NCBI GenBank assembly: GCA_937988775.1
Contig: CALKHP010000001.1
Location: 1 to 64,000, forward strand
Source: an uncultured Alphaproteobacteria bacterium
GTDB taxonomy: Bacteria > Pseudomonadota > Alphaproteobacteria > Rhizobiales > Beijerinckiaceae
Reading direction: 5' to 3'
DNA length: 64,000 nt
The first letter of the stretch is position 1. Each line of letters begins with the position of its first letter. Of this stretch, positions 42,637 through 50,659 are shown piece by piece. The notes below the pieces were generated by a model. The model saw only the letters and a program-made list of their open reading frames with translations. It had not been told where the DNA came from and did no database searches. The position numbers and the translations under genes are program-made.

Positions 42637-43524
42637 TCACATCCGCCGCGCCAGGCGCGGGTCGAGCCGGTCGCGCAACCCGTCGCCGAGCAGGTTGACG
42701 GCGAGCACGACGAGCGCCAGCGCAAGGCCGGGGCAGAAGATCGTCCACGGCGCGCGCGCGAGATAGAGCCGCGACGAGGCGATCATGTTGCCCCAGCTCG
42801 GGATTTCCGGCGGCGCACCGGCGCCGAGAAACGACAGCGTCGCCTCGACGAGGATGGCGGAGGCGCAGATATAGGTCGCCTGCACGATCAGCGCCGGGAT
42901 GGTCGAGGGCAGGATATGGCGCAGGATGATCTTCGGCATGCGCGCGCCGCCGGCGATCGCCGCCTCGATATAGGGCTGCTCGCGCACGCTCAGCACTACC
43001 GAGCGCACCAGCCTGACGACGCGCGGGATTTCGGGGATGGTGATGGCGATGATCACCGTGGTGACGCTGGCCTGGGTCAGCGAGATCAGCGCGATGGCGA
43101 GCAGGATGGCGGGGATCGCCATCAACGCGTCCATCAGGCGCATCAGCGGCGTATCGGTCGGGCGCACCGCGCCGGCGACGAGCCCGATGGCGAGCCCGGC
43201 CGCGACTGACATGATGGCAACCGAGAAGCCGACGAACAGCGACACGCGCGCGCCATGGATGACGCGCGCCATCACGTCGCGGCCGAGCGAGTCGGTGCCG
43301 AGCGGGAAGGCACCGCCCGGCGGCAGCAGGCGGTTGCTCGGCTTCATGGTCAGCGGATCGCCGGGCAGCCAGGGTGCTGCGAGCGCCAGGATGGCGAAGA
43401 TCGCCAGGATGACGCCGCCCGCGACCAGGGACGGATTGCGCCGGATGAAGCGCCACGGCCGCACGAGACGGCGCGGCGTCGCCGCCAGCTCTTCTCCCGC
43501 CTCCAGAACCGGGACCTCGGTCAA
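42637..43524 (-). CDS. Peptide-type ABC transporter permease (DppC/OppC)
   Basis: A 295-residue inner-membrane protein with the DppC pattern: cytoplasmic N-terminus, first membrane span (FIRRNPSLVAGGVILAIFAILALAAPWL), FPLGTDSLGRDVMARVIHGARVSL and the EAAIAGGARMPKIILRHILP coupling loop. The start is TTG at 43524, overlapping the stop of the DppB-type gene as TTGA (43521-43524). No in-frame ATG or GTG lies between this point and the first membrane span, so the TTG is well supported. Confidence 0.88.
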   Translation of the reverse strand: MTEVPVLEAGEELAATPRRLVRPWRFIRRNPSLVAGGVILAIFAILALAAPWLPGDPLTMKPSNRLLPPGGAFPLGTDSLGRDVMARVIHGARVSLFVGFSVAIMSVAAGLAIGLVAGAVRPTDTPLMRLMDALMAIPAILLAIALISLTQASVTTVIIAITIPEIPRVVRLVRSVVLSVREQPYIEAAIAGGARMPKIILRHILPSTIPALIVQATYICASAILVEATLSFLGAGAPPEIPSWGNMIASSRLYLARAPWTIFCPGLALALVVLAVNLLGDGLRDRLDPRLARRM

Positions 43525-44462
43525 TAGCGTATCCTCGGGTCGATCAGCGTGTAGGACAGGTCGACGAGCAGGTTGATGATCACGTAGACGGCCGAGAACA
43601 CCAGGATCACGCCCTGGATGATCGGGTAGTCGCGTTTCGAGATGGCATCGACGACGAGCCGCCCGATGCCGGGAATGTTGAACACGGTTTCGGTGACGAC
43701 GACGCCGCCGATGAGCAGGGCTATGCCGATGCCGATCACCGTCACCACCGGCACGCCGGCATTGCGCAGCGCGTGTTTCATCAGCACCGAGCGGGTTTCG
43801 ACGCCTTTTGCCTTGGCGGTGCGGATATAATCCTCCGACAGGACGTCGAGCATGGTGGCGCGCGTGATGCGGGCGATCAGCGCCACATAGGCGAGGCCAA
43901 GCGTCAGCGCCGGCAGCACGAGATGGCGCGCCCAATCGCCGATGCCGTTGGCGAACGGCGCATAGCCCTGCACCGGCAGCCATTTCAGCGTGATCGCGAA
44001 CACATAGATCATCACATAGCCGACGACGAAGGTCGGCGCGGCGAAGCCGAGCACCGAGACCGCCATCGCCATGCGGTCGATTGTGGTGCCGACCATCCAG
44101 GCCGACAGCACGCCGAGCAGCAGCGCGCTCGGCACGGCGAAGAGCAGCGTGGCCAGCGTCAGCGACACGGTCGGCTCGAGGCGCTGCATGATCAGCATGC
44201 CCACCGGCGCGTTGGAAAAGATCGACACGCCGAAATCGCCGGACAGCACCGCTGTCGCCCAGCGCCAGAACTGCACGAAGATCGTGTCGTCGAGACCGAG
44301 ATTCTTGCGGATGGCGGCGATCTGGGCCGGCGAGGCGTTGTCGCCGGCGATGATCGCGGCCGGATCGCCGGGCGCGAGGTGGAGCAGCATGAACACGCAG
44401 ATGCCGACCAGCGCCATCACCACGACGAGCGAGGCGAGGCGGCGCAGCGCATAGGCGATCAT
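43521..44462 (-). CDS. Peptide-type ABC transporter permease (DppB/OppB)
   Basis: A 313-residue inner-membrane protein with six hydrophobic segments; the N-terminal MIAYALRRLASLVVVMALVGICVFMLLHLAPGDP and the coupling loop AKGVETRSVLMKHALRNA are typical of DppB/OppB. It forms the channel with the DppC-type permease. It follows the binding-protein gene by 45 bp, where only a weak, interrupted hairpin is seen (GGGA/TCCC inner stem). Confidence 0.92.
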   Translation of the reverse strand: MIAYALRRLASLVVVMALVGICVFMLLHLAPGDPAAIIAGDNASPAQIAAIRKNLGLDDTIFVQFWRWATAVLSGDFGVSIFSNAPVGMLIMQRLEPTVSLTLATLLFAVPSALLLGVLSAWMVGTTIDRMAMAVSVLGFAAPTFVVGYVMIYVFAITLKWLPVQGYAPFANGIGDWARHLVLPALTLGLAYVALIARITRATMLDVLSEDYIRTAKAKGVETRSVLMKHALRNAGVPVVTVIGIGIALLIGGVVVTETVFNIPGIGRLVVDAISKRDYPIIQGVILVFSAVYVIINLLVDLSYTLIDPRIRY

Positions 44463-44507
44463 GCGCCGTGCCCTACTGCCGCCGGGGACGCGTTCCCAGG
44501 CAACTGC

Positions 44508-46109
44508 TCAGGTCTTTTCGACGTTCCAGAACGGGATGATCTCGGGCACCTTGACGAAGCCTTTGACATTCTTGCGCCAGGCAGCGGGCGAGGTCCATTG
44601 CCCCATATAGACGGTGGGCACGAAGTCCCAGGCGTTCCTCTGCATCTCCTTGGCGACGGCGAGCCGGTCATCGGGCTCCGCCTTGGCCCATTTGTCGCGC
44701 AGCATCTCGTTGGTCTCGTCCTTCGGCCAGCCGAACCAGGATTTGTCGCCATTGGCGACATGGCCGATGAAGTTGATCGGGCTGGCGATATTCGAGGTCG
44801 AGGAGAAGGTGGTGAAAGTGTTCCAGCCGCCCTTGTCCGGTGGCTCGCGATTGGCGCGGCGCGTCACCACGCCACCCCAGTCGGAGGTGGCGAGCTGGGC
44901 GTTGACGCCGGCCTGTTGCAGCCATTGCGCCACGAGCTGCGGCGCGTTGTTCATGAAGGCGAAGTTGCTTGCCTGCAGCAGGATGACTGGGCGGCCGTCA
45001 TAGCCGGCTTCCTTGAACAGCGCCTGCGCCTTGGGAATGTTCGGCGCTTCCTTGAACCACTCGGTGTTCTCGTGGTTCTCCATCGAGGTGCCGATGCCGA
45101 ACAGGGAATCGCATTTCTTCCAGTATTTGCCGCTGCCGAAGGTCGATTTCATCACGTCGGACTGGTTGACGAGATACAGCATCGCCTGGCGCGCCTTCTT
45201 GTTGTCGAAGGGCGGATACAGGAAGTTCAGGCGCATGAAGCCGACATTGCCGGTCGGGTTCAGCACCTCGACGGTGATGTTGGCATCCGATTCCAGCTGG
45301 TCGATCAGGTCGAGCGGCGGCAGTTCCATGAAGTCGATCTCGCCGGCCTGCAGCGCGGCCATCGCCGTCTGCTCGTCGGCGATATTGTCCCAGATCACGC
45401 GGTCGAGCTTGACGACCTTGCCGCCGGAAAGCCCGCTCGGAGCCTCCTTGCGCGGCACGTAATTCGGGTTGCGATCATAGACGTAGGACGCGCCCATCTT
45501 GGTCGCGTCCTGGTTGAAGATGAACGGACCGGAGCCGACGAACTCCTTGATCTGCTGCATCGGGTCGGTCTCGGCATCCTTCTTGCGCATGATGAACAGG
45601 TCCGGCGTGCCGGGCTTGGCCATGGCGTCGAGAATCAGCGGATAGCGCTCCTTGAGCGAGATGACGAAGGTCCGGTCATCCTTGGCGGAGGTATCCTTGA
45701 CGCGCTCGAACATGTGCTGGCCGGCGCTGTCGCGCACCGCCCAGCGCCGCATCGAGGCGATGCAATCGGCGGAGGTCACCGGGCTGCCGTCGCTGAATTT
45801 CAGGCCGTCGCGCAGCTTGAACGTCCATGACAGGCGGTCGTCGGAGGGCGCGAAACTCTCGACCATCTGCGGCTGCGGCTTGTTGTCGGCATCGACGCCG
45901 AACAGCATGTCGTAGATCATGGCACCGTGATAGGCGGTGATGTTGGCGGTCGTCCAGATCGGGTCGAAGGAGCGCAGGTCGCCCTGCATGACGCATTTCA
46001 GCGTGCGGGCGGCGGTGGGGGCCGATTGCGCGCGCGCGATCGAGGGCGCGCTGATCAGCGTGGCGGCGGCAACGCCACCTTGTACGAAACGGCGACGCGT
46101 CGTTTTCAT
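44508..46109 (-). CDS. Peptide-type periplasmic binding protein (DppA/OppA family 5)
   Basis: A 533-residue family-5 solute-binding protein with a twin-arginine signal (MKTTRRRFVQGGVAAATL ... SIARAQ). Family motifs include LKLRDGLKFSDGSPVTSADCIASMRRW and the LxPLFG-like lobe segments. It may bind peptides, or other substrates of this versatile family such as glutathione, opines or hydantoin-type compounds. First gene of the five-gene importer operon, divergent from the amidohydrolase gene, which suggests that the imported molecule is an amide or N-acyl compound. Confidence 0.9.
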   Translation of the reverse strand: MKTTRRRFVQGGVAAATLISAPSIARAQSAPTAARTLKCVMQGDLRSFDPIWTTANITAYHGAMIYDMLFGVDADNKPQPQMVESFAPSDDRLSWTFKLRDGLKFSDGSPVTSADCIASMRRWAVRDSAGQHMFERVKDTSAKDDRTFVISLKERYPLILDAMAKPGTPDLFIMRKKDAETDPMQQIKEFVGSGPFIFNQDATKMGASYVYDRNPNYVPRKEAPSGLSGGKVVKLDRVIWDNIADEQTAMAALQAGEIDFMELPPLDLIDQLESDANITVEVLNPTGNVGFMRLNFLYPPFDNKKARQAMLYLVNQSDVMKSTFGSGKYWKKCDSLFGIGTSMENHENTEWFKEAPNIPKAQALFKEAGYDGRPVILLQASNFAFMNNAPQLVAQWLQQAGVNAQLATSDWGGVVTRRANREPPDKGGWNTFTTFSSTSNIASPINFIGHVANGDKSWFGWPKDETNEMLRDKWAKAEPDDRLAVAKEMQRNAWDFVPTVYMGQWTSPAAWRKNVKGFVKVPEIIPFWNVEKT

Positions 46110-46267
46110 GCTGCTCTCTCCCTGATTTTTTTGTTAGGTTATCCCGGTAAGCGACATAGGCAAGCGGCAAATCTCCAGAAAATCGCACTCTGCCGTCTCC
46201 GGCAATTTCCAGCGTCATGAAGATTTGCGCGTCGAGAACTGTGGCGATTGACCGGGAGTGAGCAGCA
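46110..46267. promoter_or_regulatory. Divergent promoter region between peptide importer and amidohydrolase
   Basis: A 158-bp gap feeding two divergent transcripts. It holds a T-run at about 46126-46133 and an AT-richer centre. GGGAGTGAGCAGCA precedes the amidohydrolase ATG and serves as its ribosome site; on the other strand GGGAGAG lies before the importer ATG. No clear dyad operator or regulator gene is present. Confidence 0.4.
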
Positions 46268-47434
46268 ATGGCAGGGGCATATGAACTGATCTTGCGTGGC
46301 GGGCGGGTGATCGACCCGTCGCAAAAACTCGACAAGGTGACCGATGTCGCCTTCTCCGGCGGCAAGGTTGTCAAGATCGGTGACAAGCTGGCGGGCGAGG
46401 GCGCGCAGGTGCGCGACGTCTCGGGCTACATCGTCACGCCGGGGCTGATCGACCTTCACACCCATGTCTATTGGGGCGGCACCTCGCTCGGCATCGATGC
46501 CGAGGCGTTCTGCCGGCTGTCAGGCGTGACCACCGCCATCGATACCGGCAGTGCCGGGCCGGGCAATTTCGCCGGCTTCCGCAAACATGTCATCGAGAAG
46601 AGCCAGGTCCGCATCCTGGCCTATCTCCACGTCTCGCATGCCGGCATCTATGGTTTCGACAAGCGCGTCATGGTCGGCGAGAGCGAGGAAATCCGCCTGA
46701 TGAGCCCGGTCGATTGCGCCCGCGTCGCCGACGAGAACCGCGATCTCGTCGTCGGCATCAAGGTGCGCGTCGGGCTGCATTCATCGGGCACCAACGGCGA
46801 GGCGGCGCTCGATATGGCCTTGCAGGTCGCCGACGAGGTCGGCATGCCGCTGATGTGCCATATCGACCATCCGCCGCCGAGCTACGAGCATGTCATCGGC
46901 CGCCTGCGCCAGGGCGATATCCTGACCCACGCCTTCCGGCCGTTCCCGAACGCGCCGTCCACCGCGCAGGGCACCGTCAAGCGCGCCGTGCTGGAAGCGC
47001 GCGAGCGCGGCGTGCTGTTTGATATCGGCCACGGCAAGGGCTCCTTCGCCTTCAAGACGGCGCGCAACATGCTCGCCAACGGCTTCGAGCCGGATACGAT
47101 CTCGTCGGACGTGCACACGCTGTGCATTGACGGGCCGGCTTTCGACCAGGTCACGACGATGTCGAAATTCCTCTGCCTCGGCATGCCGCTCGACAAGGTC
47201 GTGGCGGCCTCCACCATCAACGCGGCCTTTGCGCTGCGCCGGCCGGAGCTTGGCTCGCTCAAGCCCGGCAGCGTCGGCGACGCCACCATCCTCTCGGTCA
47301 AGACCGGCAAGTTCGATTATGTCGATGTCGTCGACGAGCACCTGACCGGCGACAGGAAGATCGTCTCGGAAGGCGTAGTCATCGCCGGCAAATGGTGGCA
47401 CCCGAAACGCTCGAACAAGTTCAAGGCGGCGTGA
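46268..47434 (+). CDS. Amidohydrolase/deacetylase-family metallohydrolase
   Basis: A 388-residue TIM-barrel amidohydrolase. Binuclear metal ligands are visible: H64 and H66 in LIDLHTHVY, probable carboxylated K165 in VVGIKVRV, H198 in CHIDHP, H221 in ILTHAF and catalytic D281 in SSDVHT. It resembles the dihydroorotase/D-aminoacylase-like group (EF_0837/AHA_3915 type). It would hydrolyse an N-acyl or cyclic amide bond in the cytoplasm. Divergence from the peptide-type importer suggests its substrate enters that way; the M20 peptidase on the other side may act next. Confidence 0.85.
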   Translation: MAGAYELILRGGRVIDPSQKLDKVTDVAFSGGKVVKIGDKLAGEGAQVRDVSGYIVTPGLIDLHTHVYWGGTSLGIDAEAFCRLSGVTTAIDTGSAGPGNFAGFRKHVIEKSQVRILAYLHVSHAGIYGFDKRVMVGESEEIRLMSPVDCARVADENRDLVVGIKVRVGLHSSGTNGEAALDMALQVADEVGMPLMCHIDHPPPSYEHVIGRLRQGDILTHAFRPFPNAPSTAQGTVKRAVLEARERGVLFDIGHGKGSFAFKTARNMLANGFEPDTISSDVHTLCIDGPAFDQVTTMSKFLCLGMPLDKVVAASTINAAFALRRPELGSLKPGSVGDATILSVKTGKFDYVDVVDEHLTGDRKIVSEGVVIAGKWWHPKRSNKFKAA

Positions 47435-47441
47435 CGCCGCC
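47425..47441. terminator. Small hairpin over the amidohydrolase stop codon
   Basis: GGCGGCG (47425-47431) and CGCCGCC (47435-47441) form a 7-bp stem with the TGA stop as loop, in the region between convergent genes (gap 47435-47465). No T-run follows; termination role is a guess. Confidence 0.3.
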
Positions 47442-47465
47442 GCGGCGTTTCCCGGCCGGGGGGCC

Positions 47466-48626
47466 TCAGTGCAGCGTGGCGAGCAGCGCGGCCATCAGCC
47501 GGCCGCGCTCCAGCAAGCTTTCCGTGATGATATGCTCGTCGAGCGTATGCGGCCCGTCGCCGCGCGCGCCGAGGCCATCGAGCGTGGCGATGCCCATCGC
47601 ACCGGTGAAGTTGCCGTCGGAGCCGCCGCCGGAATTCTGGTGCGGAATTTCGAAACCAAGGTCCCCAGCCAGCGCGCTGGCATGCTCATAGAGTTGCCAT
47701 GAGGCATCGTTCCGGGTCCAGACCGGGCGCACGAGCGCCGTCCTGGCGGTAACGCCGGCGCCCTTGCCGATCGGGGCGAGCGCGCTCATGCGCGCGATCG
47801 CGACCGCGAGCTTTTCGTCGGTCGTCGCCGATACCAGCACTTCGGCGTCGCAGGTCGTGGACACGCAATTGACCCAGCGCCCGCCCTGAACGACGCCGAC
47901 ACTGTATCCGGTCTCGTCATCGGTCATCGCCTCGATGGCGACGATCTGATGCGCCATCTCGCGGATCGCCGACACGCCCTCGCTCAGCCGCAGACCGGCA
48001 TGGCTCGGCTGGCCGCGCGTCTCGAGGGCGAAACGCGCGATGGCATAACGGCCGGTCACCACGCCGCCGTTGCGGCGGCCCGGCTCGGGGATGAGTACGT
48101 ATTTGTGGCGGGCGGCTTCCGCTTCGATCAGCCGGCGCGTGCTCGGGCTGCCGACCTCCTCGTCGCAGGTGAACAGAACGGTGATCGGCAGCAGGCTCGT
48201 GAACGCGGCACGTTGAAGCTGCCGGATGGCTTCCAGCGCGAGGTAGTTACCACCCTTCATGTCGAGGATGCCCGGCCCGTAGCAGCGCTCGCCCTGCTGG
48301 CGCCAGGCCAGCGTCTCGATGGTGCCGAGCGGGTGCACTGTGTCGAGATGCCCGAGGACGAGAATGCCGGGCTGGTCGGCCCTTGCATGCGGGAAGCGCG
48401 CCTTCACGCAATCGCCAAAGCCCATATCACCCGGGATGCGCTGCACGGCGGCGCCCATGATGGTGAGGTCGCGCTCAGCCACGTCCATCATCCGGTTGAC
48501 GGCGGCGCATTCGTAGGTCGGGCTTTCCTGCTCGACCCAGAGCCGCAACCCGCGCAGCATGTCATCGAGGTCGAAGGGCAGGCAGGCGGCGTTCAGGCCG
48601 CCCGCCGTGGAAGCGTCTCTTTTCAT
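47466..48626 (-). CDS. M20-family metallopeptidase (glutamate carboxypeptidase/CPG2-like)
   Basis: A 386-residue zinc peptidase. Metal-site segments are visible in order: LGHLDTVHPLG, GPGILDMKGGN, CDEEVGSPSTR with the catalytic glutamate, IPEPGRRNGG and the C-terminal TLDEHIITES. The dimerisation lid domain lies between. No signal peptide is seen, so it is cytoplasmic. It may release glutamate or another amino acid from N-acyl or peptide substrates delivered by the Dpp-type importer. The ATG at 48626 is preferred to a GTG two codons earlier. Confidence 0.87.
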   Translation of the reverse strand: MKRDASTAGGLNAACLPFDLDDMLRGLRLWVEQESPTYECAAVNRMMDVAERDLTIMGAAVQRIPGDMGFGDCVKARFPHARADQPGILVLGHLDTVHPLGTIETLAWRQQGERCYGPGILDMKGGNYLALEAIRQLQRAAFTSLLPITVLFTCDEEVGSPSTRRLIEAEAARHKYVLIPEPGRRNGGVVTGRYAIARFALETRGQPSHAGLRLSEGVSAIREMAHQIVAIEAMTDDETGYSVGVVQGGRWVNCVSTTCDAEVLVSATTDEKLAVAIARMSALAPIGKGAGVTARTALVRPVWTRNDASWQLYEHASALAGDLGFEIPHQNSGGGSDGNFTGAMGIATLDGLGARGDGPHTLDEHIITESLLERGRLMAALLATLH

Positions 48627-49062
48627 GTTCACGGATCGCTGTGCAAGAGGGCGTCGTCGCGCTCATAGCTACAATCCCGTGAGGGCGCAGGGCAAGCACG
48701 ATGGACTTTGCGTGCAGATCACCGGCCGCGGCGTGCCGGCATGGCGCATCGTCCCTTCTCCTTGCCGGCCCTCTTTCCCAGCCATCCGTCCGGATGCAGC
48801 GCTGCCCGCTTCCCTCGCCCGCTCAGGCGGTCGTGGGTTGGCGGTGCGGGTAAGGTGGACACTGTATACAGTATGTAGAGTTTAGAGCGCAGAATGCTTG
48901 ATACCTCGGCGCGATTGCATTAGCGTTTCGCCGATTGGGCGGGAGCCGATCATGACAACCGGCTTTGGCGCCATGCGGTTCCCGGTCATTGCAGCAAACG
49001 GTTCTGCACGGGCCCGCCAACGCCAATCTTGCGGCAAACGCACAAATCGAAGGAGGAAACAG
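48627..49062. promoter_or_regulatory. Non-coding divergent region with 12-bp palindrome
   Basis: About 430 bp between the M20 peptidase and tctC genes, with no convincing gene on either strand. It contains the perfect palindrome ACTGTATACAGT (48861-48872), whose TGTATACA core resembles operators of FCD-type GntR regulators, and an AT-richer stretch just after it that could be the tctC promoter. The strong ribosome site AAGGAGGAA at 49050-49058 serves tctC. Confidence 0.5.
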
Positions 49063-50061
49063 ATGCTCAGGAAAAGTTCACTGCTGGTCGCCATGGCGGC
49101 GATGATCATGGCCGGCGGCACGGCCGTCGCGGCGGATTGGAAGCCGGAGCGTCCGGTCGAGTTCGTCGTCGCCTCGGGTGCCGGCGGCGGCACCGACAAC
49201 TTCGCCCGCACCGTGCAGAAGGCGATTGCCGCCCATAAGCTGATGGATCAGTCGATTGCCGTGCTCAACAAGGGCGGCGGCAGCGGCGCGGAGGCCTTCA
49301 TCTACGCCAAGACCAACGCGGGCAACCCCCACAAGCTGATCTTCGGCACCAACAATGTCTATCTGCTGCCGCATGTCACCAAGCTTGGCTATACGACGGC
49401 CGATCTCACGCCGGTTGCGGCGATGGCGCTCGATGAATTCCTGATCTGGGTCAACGCCAAATCCGACTACAAGGACGCCAAGAGCTTCATCGACGCGGCC
49501 AAGGCCAACCCCGGCAAGATCAAGGTGGCGGGCAGCCAGTCGAAGGATACCGACCAGACGCTGGTCAGCCTGATCCAGCAGGTCACCGGCGCCAAGTTCA
49601 CCTATGTGCCGTTCAACGGCGGCGGCGCGGTCAACGTCCAGCTCGTCGGCGGCCATGTCGATGCCAACGTCAACAATCCCAGCGAGAATATCGAGCAGTG
49701 GAAGGCCGGCGCCCTGCGTCCGCTTTGCGTGTTCGCGCCTAAGACGCTGGAAGCCGGGCCGAAGATCCACGACGGCAAGGGCTGGTCGGATATCCCGACC
49801 TGCAAATCGGCCGGCATCGCCATTGATTCCTATGAGATGCCGCGCACGATCTGGCTTCCCGCCGGTGTGCCGGAGGGGGCTGTCGCCTATTACCGCGAAC
49901 TGTTCAAGAAGGTCTCGGAAACGCCGGAATGGAAGGATTACGTGCAGCGCACCTCGCAATCCGGCCAGTTCCTGACCGGCGCGGCCTTCGATGACTTCCG
50001 CAAGACCGACGAAGCCAATGCGACGAAGGTTTTCGTGGCAGAGGGCTGGGCCATCAAGTAA
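49063..50061 (+). CDS. tctC: Tripartite tricarboxylate transporter binding protein (TctC family)
   Basis: A 332-residue periplasmic protein with a Sec signal peptide (MLRKSSLLVAMAAM ... AVAAD) and the TctC/Bug fold: RPVEFVVASGAGGGTDNFAR near the mature N-terminus and the YVPFNGGGAVNVQLVGGHVD segment. ATG 49063 follows AAGGAGGAA. It captures a carboxylate such as citrate or a related acid for the TctBA permease. An 11-bp hairpin lies directly after it. No catabolic gene follows in the same direction, so the substrate is unclear. Confidence 0.9.
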   Translation: MLRKSSLLVAMAAMIMAGGTAVAADWKPERPVEFVVASGAGGGTDNFARTVQKAIAAHKLMDQSIAVLNKGGGSGAEAFIYAKTNAGNPHKLIFGTNNVYLLPHVTKLGYTTADLTPVAAMALDEFLIWVNAKSDYKDAKSFIDAAKANPGKIKVAGSQSKDTDQTLVSLIQQVTGAKFTYVPFNGGGAVNVQLVGGHVDANVNNPSENIEQWKAGALRPLCVFAPKTLEAGPKIHDGKGWSDIPTCKSAGIAIDSYEMPRTIWLPAGVPEGAVAYYRELFKKVSETPEWKDYVQRTSQSGQFLTGAAFDDFRKTDEANATKVFVAEGWAIK

Positions 50062-50077
50062 CCGGCGGTCAGCGTGA

Positions 50078-50105
50078 GCGGCGCGGCCGGCAGCGGCTGC
50101 GCCGC
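50078..50105 (+). promoter_or_regulatory. Intercistronic hairpin between tctC and tctB
   Basis: GCGGCGCGGCC (50078-50088) pairs with GGCTGCGCCGC (50095-50105) across a GGCAGC loop: 11 pairs including one G-T wobble. It begins 17 bases after the tctC stop. Its position matches the hairpins after phnD and the dctP-like gene. Confidence 0.7.
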
Positions 50106-50131
50106 CGCACGAGCAGAGGATTTGAACGGCC

Positions 50132-50608
50132 ATGTCGATCTCGCGTTTCGCGATGGAAATCGTTGTCGCCCTGGCGGTTTGCATCGCCGGGGCCATTGTC
50201 GTGACCGGGGCGATGGAATTCGGCATCCGCTGGAGTGAATCCGGGCCGGAGGCGGGCTATTTCCCGTTCTATGTCGGGCTGCTGCTGATCTTCGGCGGCA
50301 TCGGCGCCGGCGCCCAGGCGGTGTTCGCGCGATCGGACAGCGTCTTCCTCGACCGCGCGCAATTGCAACGGCTGGTTTCGTTCTTTGTCCCGATGCTGAT
50401 TTTCGTGATCATCAGCGTGTTCCTGGGGCTCTATGTCGGAACGGCGGTTTATCTTCTGGTCGTCATGCGCTTCCAGGGCGGCTATCGTTGGCCGTTTTCG
50501 CTAGTGGTCAGTATCGGCACGGTCCTGTTCTTCTTCGTGATCTTCGAAGTGTGGTTCCAGGTCCCGCTGCTGAAAGGCCCGCTCGAAGAATTTCTCGGCA
50601 TTTACTGA
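50132..50608 (+). CDS. tctB: Tripartite tricarboxylate transporter small subunit (TctB family)
   Basis: A 158-residue inner-membrane protein with four hydrophobic segments and the SGPEAGYFPFYVGLLLI motif typical of TctB. It is the small membrane subunit; the large subunit TctA is encoded 51 bp later. Length matches the family. Confidence 0.88.
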   Translation: MSISRFAMEIVVALAVCIAGAIVVTGAMEFGIRWSESGPEAGYFPFYVGLLLIFGGIGAGAQAVFARSDSVFLDRAQLQRLVSFFVPMLIFVIISVFLGLYVGTAVYLLVVMRFQGGYRWPFSLVVSIGTVLFFFVIFEVWFQVPLLKGPLEEFLGIY

Positions 50609-50659
50609 AACTCGAAAGCACCGAAACGCGTCAGGAAGCGCCTGTCGTCGGGAGGACCA

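Noticed and set aside
42641..43456. N-terminal extension of the DppD-type ATPase
   Set aside because: It is the permease gene read out of frame; the ATPase fold starts at MAEPLLSVRN.
44463..44507. Hairpin after the peptide-type binding-protein gene
   Set aside because: Only a 4-bp inner stem (GGGA/TCCC) with an interrupted outer stem; too weak to group with the three strong hairpins.
48559..48885. Short plus-strand frame in the M20-tctC gap
   Set aside because: No family features, no ribosome site, overlaps the M20 gene start and runs through the putative operator.
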